The notes under the pieces are model-generated. The model made no database searches. It was not told the origin of the DNA and was given only the letters and a program-made list of their open reading frames with translations. This document shows positions 34,501 through 43,184 of a stretch of DNA of 64,000 nucleotides, one piece after another. A program made the translations under genes and the position numbers. The stretch's first letter is position 1. Every line of letters starts with the position of its first letter. The DNA is from Mortierella alpina (Eukaryota; Mortierellomycota; Mortierellomycetes; Mortierellales; Mortierellaceae), in contig JANATF010000004.1 in the NCBI GenBank assembly GCA_029449245.1, forward strand, positions 3,162,001-3,226,000, given 5' to 3'.

Positions 34501-34832
34501 ATATCGGCCAGATATGGAGAGCAGAGAAGGCGGGTGGAGATGTCTGAGCCCAAAACAGGGCAAATGGGGGCTAGTGAGCTAGGCACCATTTTTGTGTGCA
34601 ATCTTCGTGTGATAAGAGTGCGTGATGCGCAGGTGGGGATGGGCTGCAGAGAGAGTGATAGTGCGAAGAGAGAGAGAGAGGGGGAACAAAAAGGACGCAA
34701 AGGGAAAAAAAAGGGAGCAACGATGGCCATGAGGCAAAGGGTTGCAGAGAGGAGCTGAGCTGACTGCGAGGCACTGGTGAGGATACTGGAGGTGGAAGGT
34801 AAGAACTCGTTACCTTCAATCTTTTCAGACAT
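31539..34832 (-). CDS. PMA1: Plasma-membrane H+-ATPase (P3A)
   Basis: Electrogenic proton pump that energises secondary transport at the cell surface. Exons 34832-34814 (only six codons plus one base) and 34261-31539 flank a 552-bp intron; 913 residues, close to yeast Pma1 (918). Landmarks: acidic N-terminus with EELS-like sequence replaced by SEKIEG, actuator DQSALTGESLP (about 195), TM4 AAIPVGLPTVMSVTM, phosphorylation site CSDKTGTLTLNEL (about 346), KGAPQ, DPPRPDS, TGDQLIIAKE, and hinge TGDGVNDAPALKKANVGIAV (about 597), then TM5-10 and a charged C-terminal tail (about 60 residues) likely to be autoinhibitory. Codon use is strongly biased, so the antisense strand also stays open for hundreds of codons. 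The promoter has a TATA box and a long pyrimidine leader. Confidence 0.96.
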   Translation of the reverse strand: MSEKIEGNEFLPSTSSILTSASQSAQLLSATLCLMAIVAPFFFPLRPFCSPSLSLFALSLSLQPIPTCASRTLITRRLHTKMVPSSLAPICPVLGSDISTRLLCSPYLADIAQSCHWSSSLRPKIQSLEQMDRRPTVLAYRPVAQTIISSQPAFPRVATPPLPYSLRASRLATSCPNPCAIFSFFQPVTIDTQTKGKLEVEEAVHHEHADEISPELEALLQTDPKQGLSTDEAAKRLAQFGPNELAEVKRNPFLKFLSYFTGAIAYLIEVACIISAVVKDWLDFGIILALLLVNACIGFIEESKAESALDALRQTLALKTRCWRDGHLVELDVNQLVPGDIIVLRLGDIVPADGRLLGIGATGEATEGDLLIDQSALTGESLPVAKNKGNVVYSSSIVKQGQQMAVVTKTGGDTFIGRAANLISITTEEGHFQKIINRIGNFLILITVVLVVIIMVYQLVHFKGDKDGRGEFLTVLGRVLVLTVAAIPVGLPTVMSVTMAVGAKQLAAKKVIVKRLTAVEEMASVSVLCSDKTGTLTLNELTFDEPYLANNYSSDDILLYSYLAAEAGANDPIEFAVRTAAEDQLAILQGRTHKHEVPGFKVTSFLPFNPSTKLTQATITKLDTNSTFKVAKGAPQVIIRLVGGDDDAVRAVNSLAKRGLRALGVARTVEGNMDKWELIGMISLIDPPRPDSAETIRRCNDMGVAVKMITGDQLIIAKEVAHRLGMQRVMLDAGHLVDSDKSEDEITEHVIRADGFAHVIPEHKYRVVELLQKRGILVGMTGDGVNDAPALKKANVGIAVHGCTDAARSAADIVLLAPGLSTIVDGLMTSRAIFQRMRSYALYRITSTVHFLMFFFVVVMAYDWSLPAHLLILICILNDLATLVIAVDNAQISAHPDKWRIGQLITMSIVLGILLTALSFAHFYIFWHVYGYEPVDLKAPEEERRLESIMYLHISSAPHFVIFSTRLTGYFWENLPSPIFAVVIIGTQIIALLMVIFGGLTPKVPAGQAIVVLLISFVYFIMLDVVKVQMFKRWSFEMTATFVPTKTRRTKLASRKAVVIQQKRVWESIDQVRKVAVMTAVVSSFQEKKTQVVEEAK

Positions 34833-34975
34833 GGCGATGGTGCTTGGTCACTTTCTGGTTTTGAACAGACTTGTTCAGGATACGGAACGAGCTCTTGATG
34901 GAGACAGGTTGGGCAACCAGGAAGAGAGGGCGAGGAAGGTGTGAGTGTGAGGGAGGGAGCGGGCGAGAGGAAGGG

Positions 34976-35010
<35 letters not shown>

Positions 35011-35100
35011 TGGGAGATAGCAAGCAAGAGAGAGAAGAAAACAAGAACTCAAAAGAGAGAAAAGAAGGGGAGCCTGCCACAGGCGGCCTCTTTTATACCA
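34814..35100 (-). promoter_or_regulatory. PMA1 promoter: TATA box and pyrimidine-rich leader
   Basis: Read on the minus strand, ggtataaaag (35099-35090) is a good TATA box about 260 bp before the PMA1 ATG. Between it and the ATG lies a CT-rich stretch whose core is a (ct)n run at about 34979-35007. A TATA box with a pyrimidine leader is typical of strongly expressed fungal genes, which fits this pump. Confidence 0.6.
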
Positions 35101-38100
35101 GAGACAGAGGCCTCCCCCTGGGACGTCGACAATGGGCACCGTTTGACGAAGGAGCTGCTCCAGTGTCGGTCATCGTAAGGCCTGAGTGCAGCTGCTCTCT
35201 GTCACTCGCTTTACGGACATTGCTCGCGCATTCCCTCTCCCTGGTAAAATATAAAAACAATGGCGAGCGAAGAATACAATAGGCCAGCAGTACAATGCGA
35301 TTCAGTCGTATTGTAATCTAAGAGATACATTACCGACAACAGAAACAAAATCCTTTTGCGCGGCTGGTTGGTGTGCAGGCGACTGACTGGGATTCAGACG
35401 GGCAGGCAGAGGGGTTGGTTGGGTTGGCGGGTCTGCCCTCTTGTGCCGTGCCTTTTCCCTTTTCGCCTCAGGCGTGCCTCGTATTCACTCTCTCGTATAC
35501 AAGCCATTCTCTCTTTGGCCTGGGGTGCGCATTTAGGATTCGAAGCAATCCCAAAAAGGACCCCGCTGGGCCTGGTCTGGGTTTGGGTTTGCGTCGGCGG
35601 GGAGTCGAAGCATAAAAAAGTATAAGGGGCATAGACTAATATAGAGTATTTTAGCCTACAGCAATAACCAGCTGCGAAGGACCTCCTGGTCCCTTGTTGC
35701 GGGCCATCTTGAGGACCGGCAGCTGGCTGCTTTTCTCTTGCCTTCTCACCCGCCAGACAAAGCTCTCTCTCTTCCCTCGGCCAGCACTGTACGGCGCTGT
35801 CCTTCCAAAGAGGACAAAGGCACCACTGCCCGCAATCCACTACAGCGAAATTGCGTCCTCTCGGCGATCGTTGGTTTCAATTTTGTTTAGCCTGCTTACG
35901 GCGTAACGAGGTCATTAGAGAGTAGAATGAACAATTAAGATGCATGTACACCACTGTACCGTAGGAGGGATGATGGTGCACTTTCCGGAATGACATTCTG
36001 ACAGGGAAGGGGTGATCGGTGTTGCTGTCATTTTTTTTTTTGCAGCAGCAGCAGCAGTGAATGTGGACAGCGTCAGCAGCATCCTGTCCGAGTGATCGCA
36101 AGTGGATGTCTCTCTTGAATGATGCGTTCATTTGCAGTAGCTGATTCTTCTGAGGCCCAACGGCCATTTTTTTACCGGGGGAAAGAGCAATTATATTTCT
36201 TTTTTTTTTGTTTATTTTTACATAGTCTACTGTCTCCTTTTTTTTTTCTCGCTCTCTCTCTCTCTCTCATAACACACTGGATACCGCGCGTGGGATATCG
36301 AGAAAAGACAGATCATGAAGGAAGCACCTTCAATCCTGCGAAACGGAGTAAGCAAGGATGCTGTTTTCTCGATTAACATGCGCTGCTTTTGCTCCGCAGT
36401 GAAAATGGAATGAGAGAGAGAGAGGGAAAGATGGTGGAAGGGGGCGATGTGAAAGAGCTGGTAGAATCTTCTGTAGAGCACCGGTTGCGGGGGTAGCCTA
36501 CAAAGAGGATGTGAAACGCACAGGCAAGGGTCGCATCTGCCTTTTACTCTCTCTCTGTGTGCTTGATGACATGAACAGGGCCGGAGTGCGAGAGCGATCA
36601 AAAAAAAAGTGCGATCGAAAACAGCACACGGGTAGCCTAGGATCCGGAAGGTCGCATGCCGTACCTGTCCACTGTACCCTCAAGTCAACAGCTCGGACGA
36701 AGCAGAAAATGGTTGGGTGCGACTGTGGGAAGTTGCAGAACGAGGGCGAGATGGGACACACAAAGCAGACATCTGGACAGGGGAGGTGAGTCCACTCCTT
36801 CCTTATTGGTACGGGGTGCTGCCGTAAAAAGAAAGCGGGGATCGAAAGCTGATGCTGGCGTGCTATCTTTAATCAACTCAAGGATGAGGGAATTAATTGT
36901 TTATGGTTTGCTTCCATACACCTTGCGACATACAAGATCCGCCCTTCATCTCCAATCGAGTGCGTCCGCTCCTCGACTGCGAGATAGGAACAAAACGCGG
37001 AAGAACACACCACACCAGTACACAAACACAGACAAACAAATCACAGACAAACAAAAAGAAGGCAGTAACAAACGGAAGAAAAAAAACTGGTTGAGAGAGA
37101 ATCACAACAAAAAAAAAAAAAAACAAAAAAAAAACGTGTGAGTCGTACGTGAAACTCACACAATTAAACTCCTGGTTCCTGGACCCCCTTGACTGCAGCA
37201 CACAGCCCTTTGGGGCTTCCGAGTCCTCGTCCATCCGCTACTGACTCCATGAGAGGGGAACCCGCTCAGGGGCGGAGCGAGAGCTGAGAAATGCCAGGCC
37301 ATAGATCGACCAACGAATGTTTCAATCGGGTCAGGTCAGCTCATAGACTAGAATAAAGGACCGTATGTATTAAAAACATTATCTCTTCGGATCTGAATGC
37401 AAGTGTCGATCTCTCATCGCAAACCCCCTCTACTCCCCTTCCCCCGCGCAAACCACGCTGCTAAAGTAAAGGCGACAGACAACAGAACCAGAGAGCCGCC
37501 GGACTTTGGTCAACGTTAGTGTTCAAGGCTGCGCTTAGAGGCTGCCCATGTTTACCCATCTCAGACTGAGTTTGGCCATCGTAACTCTGTTTTTCAAACT
37601 CGTTTTCGCACCACGGCCCTTGTTTTGCCGAGCGGGGACAAGACATCATGCAGGCAGAAGAAGGCGCTCAACCGATCTTTCGTTTACTTTGTGCAATGAT
37701 TCCTCACCACAGATGACGCTCCTTCCAAAGTAGATACGTGCTGTGTTCCCCCTCCCTTCTATTGATGATAGACAATGGTTACAGTGAGATGGGCACCCGC
37801 CATCACAACTGCACGATTGCACAATAGGTCGCTGATGGGAGGTCGAATCCCAAAACATTAATGGTCGACGAAAGGAATATATCCGGGTAATTTTTCATCG
37901 TTGCAGACACGCTTTTATCCCACGTTGTTGTGTATACGTGAGTGTACCTTGATGCCCCCTGCATTCCTTCTTTGGGCACCTGTGGACTCTTCGTCATCTG
38001 CATTAGGCGCGTACTGCACTCTAATGCCCGACATGGGCACAGCGAGGCGACGATCTGGGATCCCATGCCTACATACGTACATCTATTGGCTGGTAAGAGA

Positions 38101-38249
38101 CTTGGATCCACTTATAGATAGATATGAGCTGCGTGACCAGTCTCAACCATCGACTCGGAGTTCTTGTCAATGAGTACGTCGAGGTCGTTCTTTGCACCTT
38201 TTGCGGTCGACCCTTCTCTATCCCCCTCTCTACCTTCTCTCTCGCCAAT

Positions 38250-38285
38250 AAAAAAAAAAAAAAAAAAAAAAAAAAGAAAAAAAAA
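38250..38285. repeat. Poly(A) tract after an AATAAA
   Basis: A run of 26 A, one G and nine more A follows directly on ccaataaa. This could be a simple repeat or the tail of a retroposed transcript. No matching gene body is recognised upstream. Confidence 0.8.
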
Positions 38286-39494
38286 CGATCCTCGGTAAAC
38301 ACAAAGCGGAGGTGATCTGGTTGTTTGTGCGCCGACACCTACAGGTAGAGAATGGGGGTTTACCCATTTCCGCGCAGCTCATGAAAAATTAAATCCCTCA
38401 GCAAACCCGAGGCTATGCAAGGTCGCATCCTGGCACATCAATGTTTTTGATCCACCTTCATCTTATTTTCCCCGGGGTGAAGGCGTTCGTTGTTTCATTA
38501 CATCATGCCATTGCCCCCACGCTCATCTGCAACCTGTAGGGTCAACTGAACAAGGGTCATACTGCACGCTAGCTCGAGATGAGTGACCGGGGCAGGTGTT
38601 GACGGATGATGGGGGTACCCTCGACTGCTAACTCAACTAAAGGGGAAATAGAGGAGACAAGATAGTTCATAGCTTGCGATATAGTGTCTTGTGTATGGCG
38701 AAAAGGCAGAAGTGAGGTATGTTGATGCATGTAATGACAGTCATTCACAAAGCCTAAGAGCAGTGTCATGTTGCAAAGGCGGACTGAAAGGGGGAGGGAG
38801 GCGGAGGGATGCTGGACAGTCAGGTCTTGTTCAAGTCGACCATGTTGCCACTATCTCAAAGGACGTTGTCTGTAGCGTAGCATGATCATCATCTTTCCAT
38901 GTGTTTGCCTCTGCTCAGCTGCGTTTCGATATCTTCCGAAGCACACACAAAAAAGGGAGCACTATGGCCTCTCCCCTAATCTCTCTCGACCTACGCATAT
39001 TCTCGTGATAGGTCGCGGTCTCGAGAACGCTCAGCAACTCAACACACCACGTTGCTGACCCATTGGACATTCATACCGGGCTTTGTTTTGTTTGAGCGCA
39101 TTGTGCCTGTGTCCACGAGTGTGTCGTACAACCCCCAGGGTCGACCAAAACAGTCAAACACAGAACAAAACAATAGATGATTGTACCATTTTGAGTTTCT
39201 CCAATTTTTTTTTTCATGACAAAGAGTACCGTCGAGACGAGCGAGTTCTAGGTTCTGAAAGTGGAGGGCAAGGGCGTACTGTAATGGGCTGCAAATGAGC
39301 AAAACCTAATCAGGCACCGTCGTGAGAGAATCTGGGAGAAGACACACGTATGAAGAAGGTTCAATTGCTTGGTTTCCATTTGTTCCCTGCGGTGGTAAAG
39401 ATGTGGGGTTGGGGGGAGAGCTTGGACGACCGGGGAAAGACAAGTCGTGTGTCGACGAGCCTAGACACAAAAACGGCCACGACGCGAGTGTCGT

Positions 39495-39535
39495 TGTTGA
39501 AAATGATATCCCTATATCCTATATCATTTTCAACA
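39495..39535. repeat. Perfect 14-bp inverted repeat (hairpin, 13-nt loop)
   Basis: Left arm tgttgaaaatgata (39495-39508) is the exact reverse complement of tatcattttcaaca (39522-39535). The loop is A/T-rich. It could form a hairpin or be the remains of a small inverted-repeat element. Confidence 0.85.
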
Positions 39536-40411
39536 CATGATCTACAGGGGGATGTCCAGCCCATGCTCTACACTTGTTTTATCCAGGTACAGTACATGGT
39601 GTCTCCTCATCTCGCTCGTCATCCACCTTTGCCAATCCTAACACTCATACAGCAACTCAGGTTTTCCTCAAAGCGTGGAATGTTCACAGATTCACAGATT
39701 CACAGATTCACACATCTCACATCCCGACACCATACTTTCATTCTAGTGTTGATGCCGCAAATAGCAGCTCGGATTATCCTGTCGGCTTACCTTATTCTCT
39801 CCTTGGGTTGCGATCCACCTCCTGTCCTCTGTTCAAACTTTCTGAAAGCATGTCGGGAAGGCATCTACTGATTTGGTAATTACTCCAAATAGCTGTCCTG
39901 CTTTTGCTATGCTAGCTGACCTGTTGTCCTTGTTGCCCTTGTTGCCCTTGTTGTCCTTGTTGTCGTTGCTGCCTTTACTGTCCTAGCTGTCCTTGTTGTT
40001 CTAGCTGACCTTCGTGCACTCGATTTCAATCATTGCCGTCGTAATTGTTTATCCCCAACGCCTCTGAAGCCTCTAAGTGGAGGAAGCGTTCACCGATTAG
40101 GCAACGGCATGGATTGGTTCTTGTTTGAAAATTTTTCGCATGAGGTGGGTCGTTGTTACCTTTGACGGTTTGGTCTCCTTATCCTTGATCGAGAGCCAGG
40201 GCTTTAAGCACTAGCTGCAGCTCGTTTAGTCCCTGCAGTACCATCGGCTTGAAGTATGACTGTCGTTGGGCAGAGCGGTTGACATCTTGGTCTTGGTGAA
40301 ATGGGGTAGGCTGACTCCAGTTCCGTGTCGCAAGATCCCGTCATCATAAAAAGGTTACACCTAATGGTGACCGAGACGACTGACCTGCAGCTGTCCTTCT
40401 TGCATGTCTAG

Positions 40412-40900
40412 AAGGATCAAGAATTGCCGTTAAAGCATGTTCTCCCGGAAGACGTGTCAACATAGCTGCAGTCTTCCATTCGAAGAAGAGCCCAGCATTG
40501 GATGCAAGACGAGTCTCAAACCAACGTTCTGTCTTCAAACGCATTTGCAGATGAGGGCGGGTCCAATGGTTACCTGAGGTTGAGGGAGACCCAGTTCCAA
40601 GTTCTGGCGAATTGCAAGAAAAAGCATAACCGCGCCACTAACGACGAGGCTCTAGCATGGACAGCGGCGACGCGAAATAACCTGTCGCTCTCGTTCACAG
40701 CTGCTGCCTTGGGTATGAAGTGAAGACTCAAGAATGGGGCGAGAAAAGGTAGAAAAGGTAGAAAAGACTCTAATCGCGGCAGCAGCGGCGTGAATTCGTC
40801 AGACGCGGCCAACAACACTGAAGAGACCAGCATTGCAGAATATTCAACCATGGGAACAAGGAAAAGACTACAACGACTCTACAGTTCTTCTCGGTTTTGA
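40412..40900 (+). pseudogene. Coding-like stretch with two in-frame stops
   Basis: One plus-strand frame stays open for about 163 codons except for TAG at 40463 and TGA at 40721, and ends at TGA 40898. Composition is protein-like (QSSIRRRAQHWMQDESQTNV, RLRETQFQVLANCKKKHNRA, LSLSFTAAALGMK) and ends in a basic, Gly/Lys/Ser-rich tail. I do not recognise a family. On the opposite strand just upstream (about 40190-40310) another short coding-like piece occurs. These may be fragments of an old mobile element or dead gene, but a chance open frame is possible. Confidence 0.3.
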
Positions 40901-42086
40901 AAACTGTGGAGCTGCCAGAGACTGTGGCGAGGTGATAGCCTCACGGCAGGGTTTCGCGTTCATAAGGGAGCATGCGGTGGAATCGCAGGCTGTACAGTGA
41001 GGAGCAGAAAGCAGAGAGCGTAATGGCGATTTTCTTTTGCTGGCTTGGTTGAGGCTGAAATGTGAAGAAGGCATATGGGCATGGTGGAAGTGGATGGGAA
41101 AGTGCAGCGCGTGAGCAGAGGAAGGCGGATAGCCAGGACGACGTGAGCAAGGGTGGCTTAAAATCTCGATGGACCACTGACATTGTTGGGTCTACTCTGC
41201 ACTCTGCAAGCAACGCCAGGTCTACGATTAGTGGTGAGCGCAGTCAGGTCGGACTGGTGGCATTTGCGAGCAAGGGGTCGAAAGCGTGTGGCCTATGGAT
41301 TCGGAAGCATTCGCTATAAATCACATAGAGTGTGGCACATATTATGCGGTATCTGCTGGAGCTTGCTTGACACACTCTTTCAAGGCACAGGTTCGAAACG
41401 TGGACCAGGTACATCATGTAGGGGGGAGTGCACAAGTGCTCGGCGTCCGATTGCTGGGATGTTTACATTCACGCCTCCTTTCTGGGGTCAGTGCGATCAA
41501 ATAGAGAATGTTTCTGCTGGTCGAGTAGAGCCCGCTGGCGAAGAGCCCTCAATATAATCCTGTCGTTTCACTGGTTACAGTAGTCTGTATTGCCCGCTAG
41601 CTCGCTGTAAGATATCATCGCATTACTACGATGGTAGTCCAATGCTAGTACTTGTAAGGAGAAGCTGACAGTGTCAGTATCCCGATGACGATGGCAAGAC
41701 TATGAGGGCAGATTCTAATTTGTGCCGTCTAACGCTTTTGGTCCAGCGTTTCGATTACTTCGACAGTGCTTGGCTGTTCAACCTCCCTTGTCTCCTCTTC
41801 CCATATCACCCCTTTTGGACAGAGTCGAAGAGTCGAAGAGTCGAATGATCAAAAAAATAAAATAAAGCCGTCAGCGAAGGCCTCTCTTGCCTTGTGTGTT
41901 GGAGGTGATCAAGAGGATACTGCAGGCTTAGGTTGAAGAAGATGGAAGGAAGACGAGAAGACGAGAAATGAAGAGAAGAGATGAAGAGAAGAGACACGGC
42001 GAGTGCCTTGGCATGCACAGCAAATCGCATGACAGACTACTCCCGGGGGATGGCGATTGGCCCGCCGTGCCTCGTGCGATCCAGTA

Positions 42087-42087
42087 A

Positions 42088-42146
<59 letters not shown>

Positions 42147-42170
42147 TACAGACAGACAGACAGACAGACA
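42087..42170. repeat. (CAGA)n microsatellite
   Basis: About 21 tetranucleotide units with one interruption (cata near 42146). All frames read open on both strands (TDRQTDRQ; CLSVCLSV), so reading frames here are artefacts. Confidence 0.97.
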
Positions 42171-43184
42171 AGAGAGAAGACGAAACCGAGAGCGAGAAAC
42201 AAGACATGAGGAGGAGAGCGTTGGGCCAGGCTCCAGTCCGACTGTATGGACGGCCACAGCTAGGGGTAGCGGTGCGCAAGTGGAATGAAGAGGAGCGACC
42301 AGTTGCGTTTCGCTTGGGCAGGATGGCCGAACTCAATCGGCGTGTGGTCCAAGAATAGATCGCCGACCACTGATTGGTCTCTCTGTGCTGGCCCCCCCCC
42401 CCCTTCTAAGTCCTCCGTCCACTCGACCCGACCCCCAGTTGAGAGACTGGGTGCTAGACTGGGTGGCAAGTGACTGGAGTCACTCTGGAGCACCCAGGAG
42501 ACGAGAGAGACTGGCCAGAGCGAGACCAGCAGCCAGCAGCTCCTCCAGCTGAGCATCGACTGGGCCACTGGGCGGCCTGCTCTAGTCTCAATTAACGCAT
42601 GGCCAATCGCCAGTCGTCTGCCGTGCAAATAGCCCGCCTGCAACACACACAACACAACCCCCCTCTGACTCTTTATCCGAGAGTCGCTTTTTTATGGCCT
42701 TCGCCCCTTTTTTCCACTTGCTGTCTCTCTTTTCTTTCCTCACTCACCTCCTCCTGTTTCTTTTTCCTCTCCATCCATCCACCCATCCATCCCCCCATCC
42801 ACACCCATCCCACCCACCCCATCCATCCTTCCATCCATCCGCCTCCCATTCCCTTGTCCGTCCTTGTCTGTCCTTGACCTTGCACAGCTCCCTCTCTCCA
42901 TTGCTCCTCCACCTGTCCGTAGCAGTCGCCGCCCTGCATCCCCCTGCCTGTTCCTTGTCCTTGTCCATTCCCCTTCTCCTCTGAAGCCTTTTTTCCTCCC
43001 TTGTTCCCTTGTTCCCTTGTTCCTTTGGTGCCTTTGTTCCCTTGCTCCCTTGCCTGTCTCTCCCTCTCTCGCTCTCTCCCTCTCGTGCACCTTCCTCTTT
43101 CCCTCCAGCACAAGGTAGACACAGCAGACAGCCTTCTCGCTCTCTCGCTTACCGCCTAGCCCGCCCACTCCGTACACACGACCA

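Larger units (their letters stand above)
35101..43184. other. Gene-poor region (8 kb) without an intact gene
   Basis: No reading frame here has convincing family motifs, splice structure and coding character together. Contents: poly(A) or poly(T) runs near 36032, 36206, 36238, 37108-37132 and 38250-38285; (ga)/(ct) runs near 36250 and 36412; a perfect hairpin at 39495-39535; short tandem repeats of acagattcac near 39680-39715; imperfect ttgtccttg/ttgccc repeats near 39922-39985; a stop-broken coding relic at 40412-40900; a (caga) microsatellite at 42087-42170; catcc-rich sequence at 42768-42845; and ttgttccc repeats near 43000-43060. The last 400 bases are the pyrimidine-rich leader and promoter of the Sel1 gene. 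It may be old transposon-derived or rapidly evolving DNA. Confidence 0.5.

Noticed and set aside
15898-34832. ENA and PMA pumps as a tandem duplication
   Set aside because: They belong to different P-type subfamilies (IID and IIIA), differ in intron positions and motifs, and are separated by about 12 kb of unrelated genes.
39350-39871. Plus-strand open frame of 173 codons in the gene-poor region
   Set aside because: It crosses the hairpin and the acagattcac repeats and has no domain-like segment or codon bias.
41380-41402. ggttcgaaac, similar to a tRNA T-loop
   Set aside because: No anticodon arm or D-arm at the right distance upstream; it stands alone.
41909-42202. CLSVCLSV and TDRQTDRQ repeat proteins
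   Set aside because: Any frame through the (caga) microsatellite is open; there is no coding context.
42323-42385. tRNA-like start (ggatggccga...) resembling a Leu or Ser tRNA
   Set aside because: The acceptor-stem and D-arm resemblance is superficial. There is no T-loop (gttcga) with a matching stem downstream and no closing acceptor stem.
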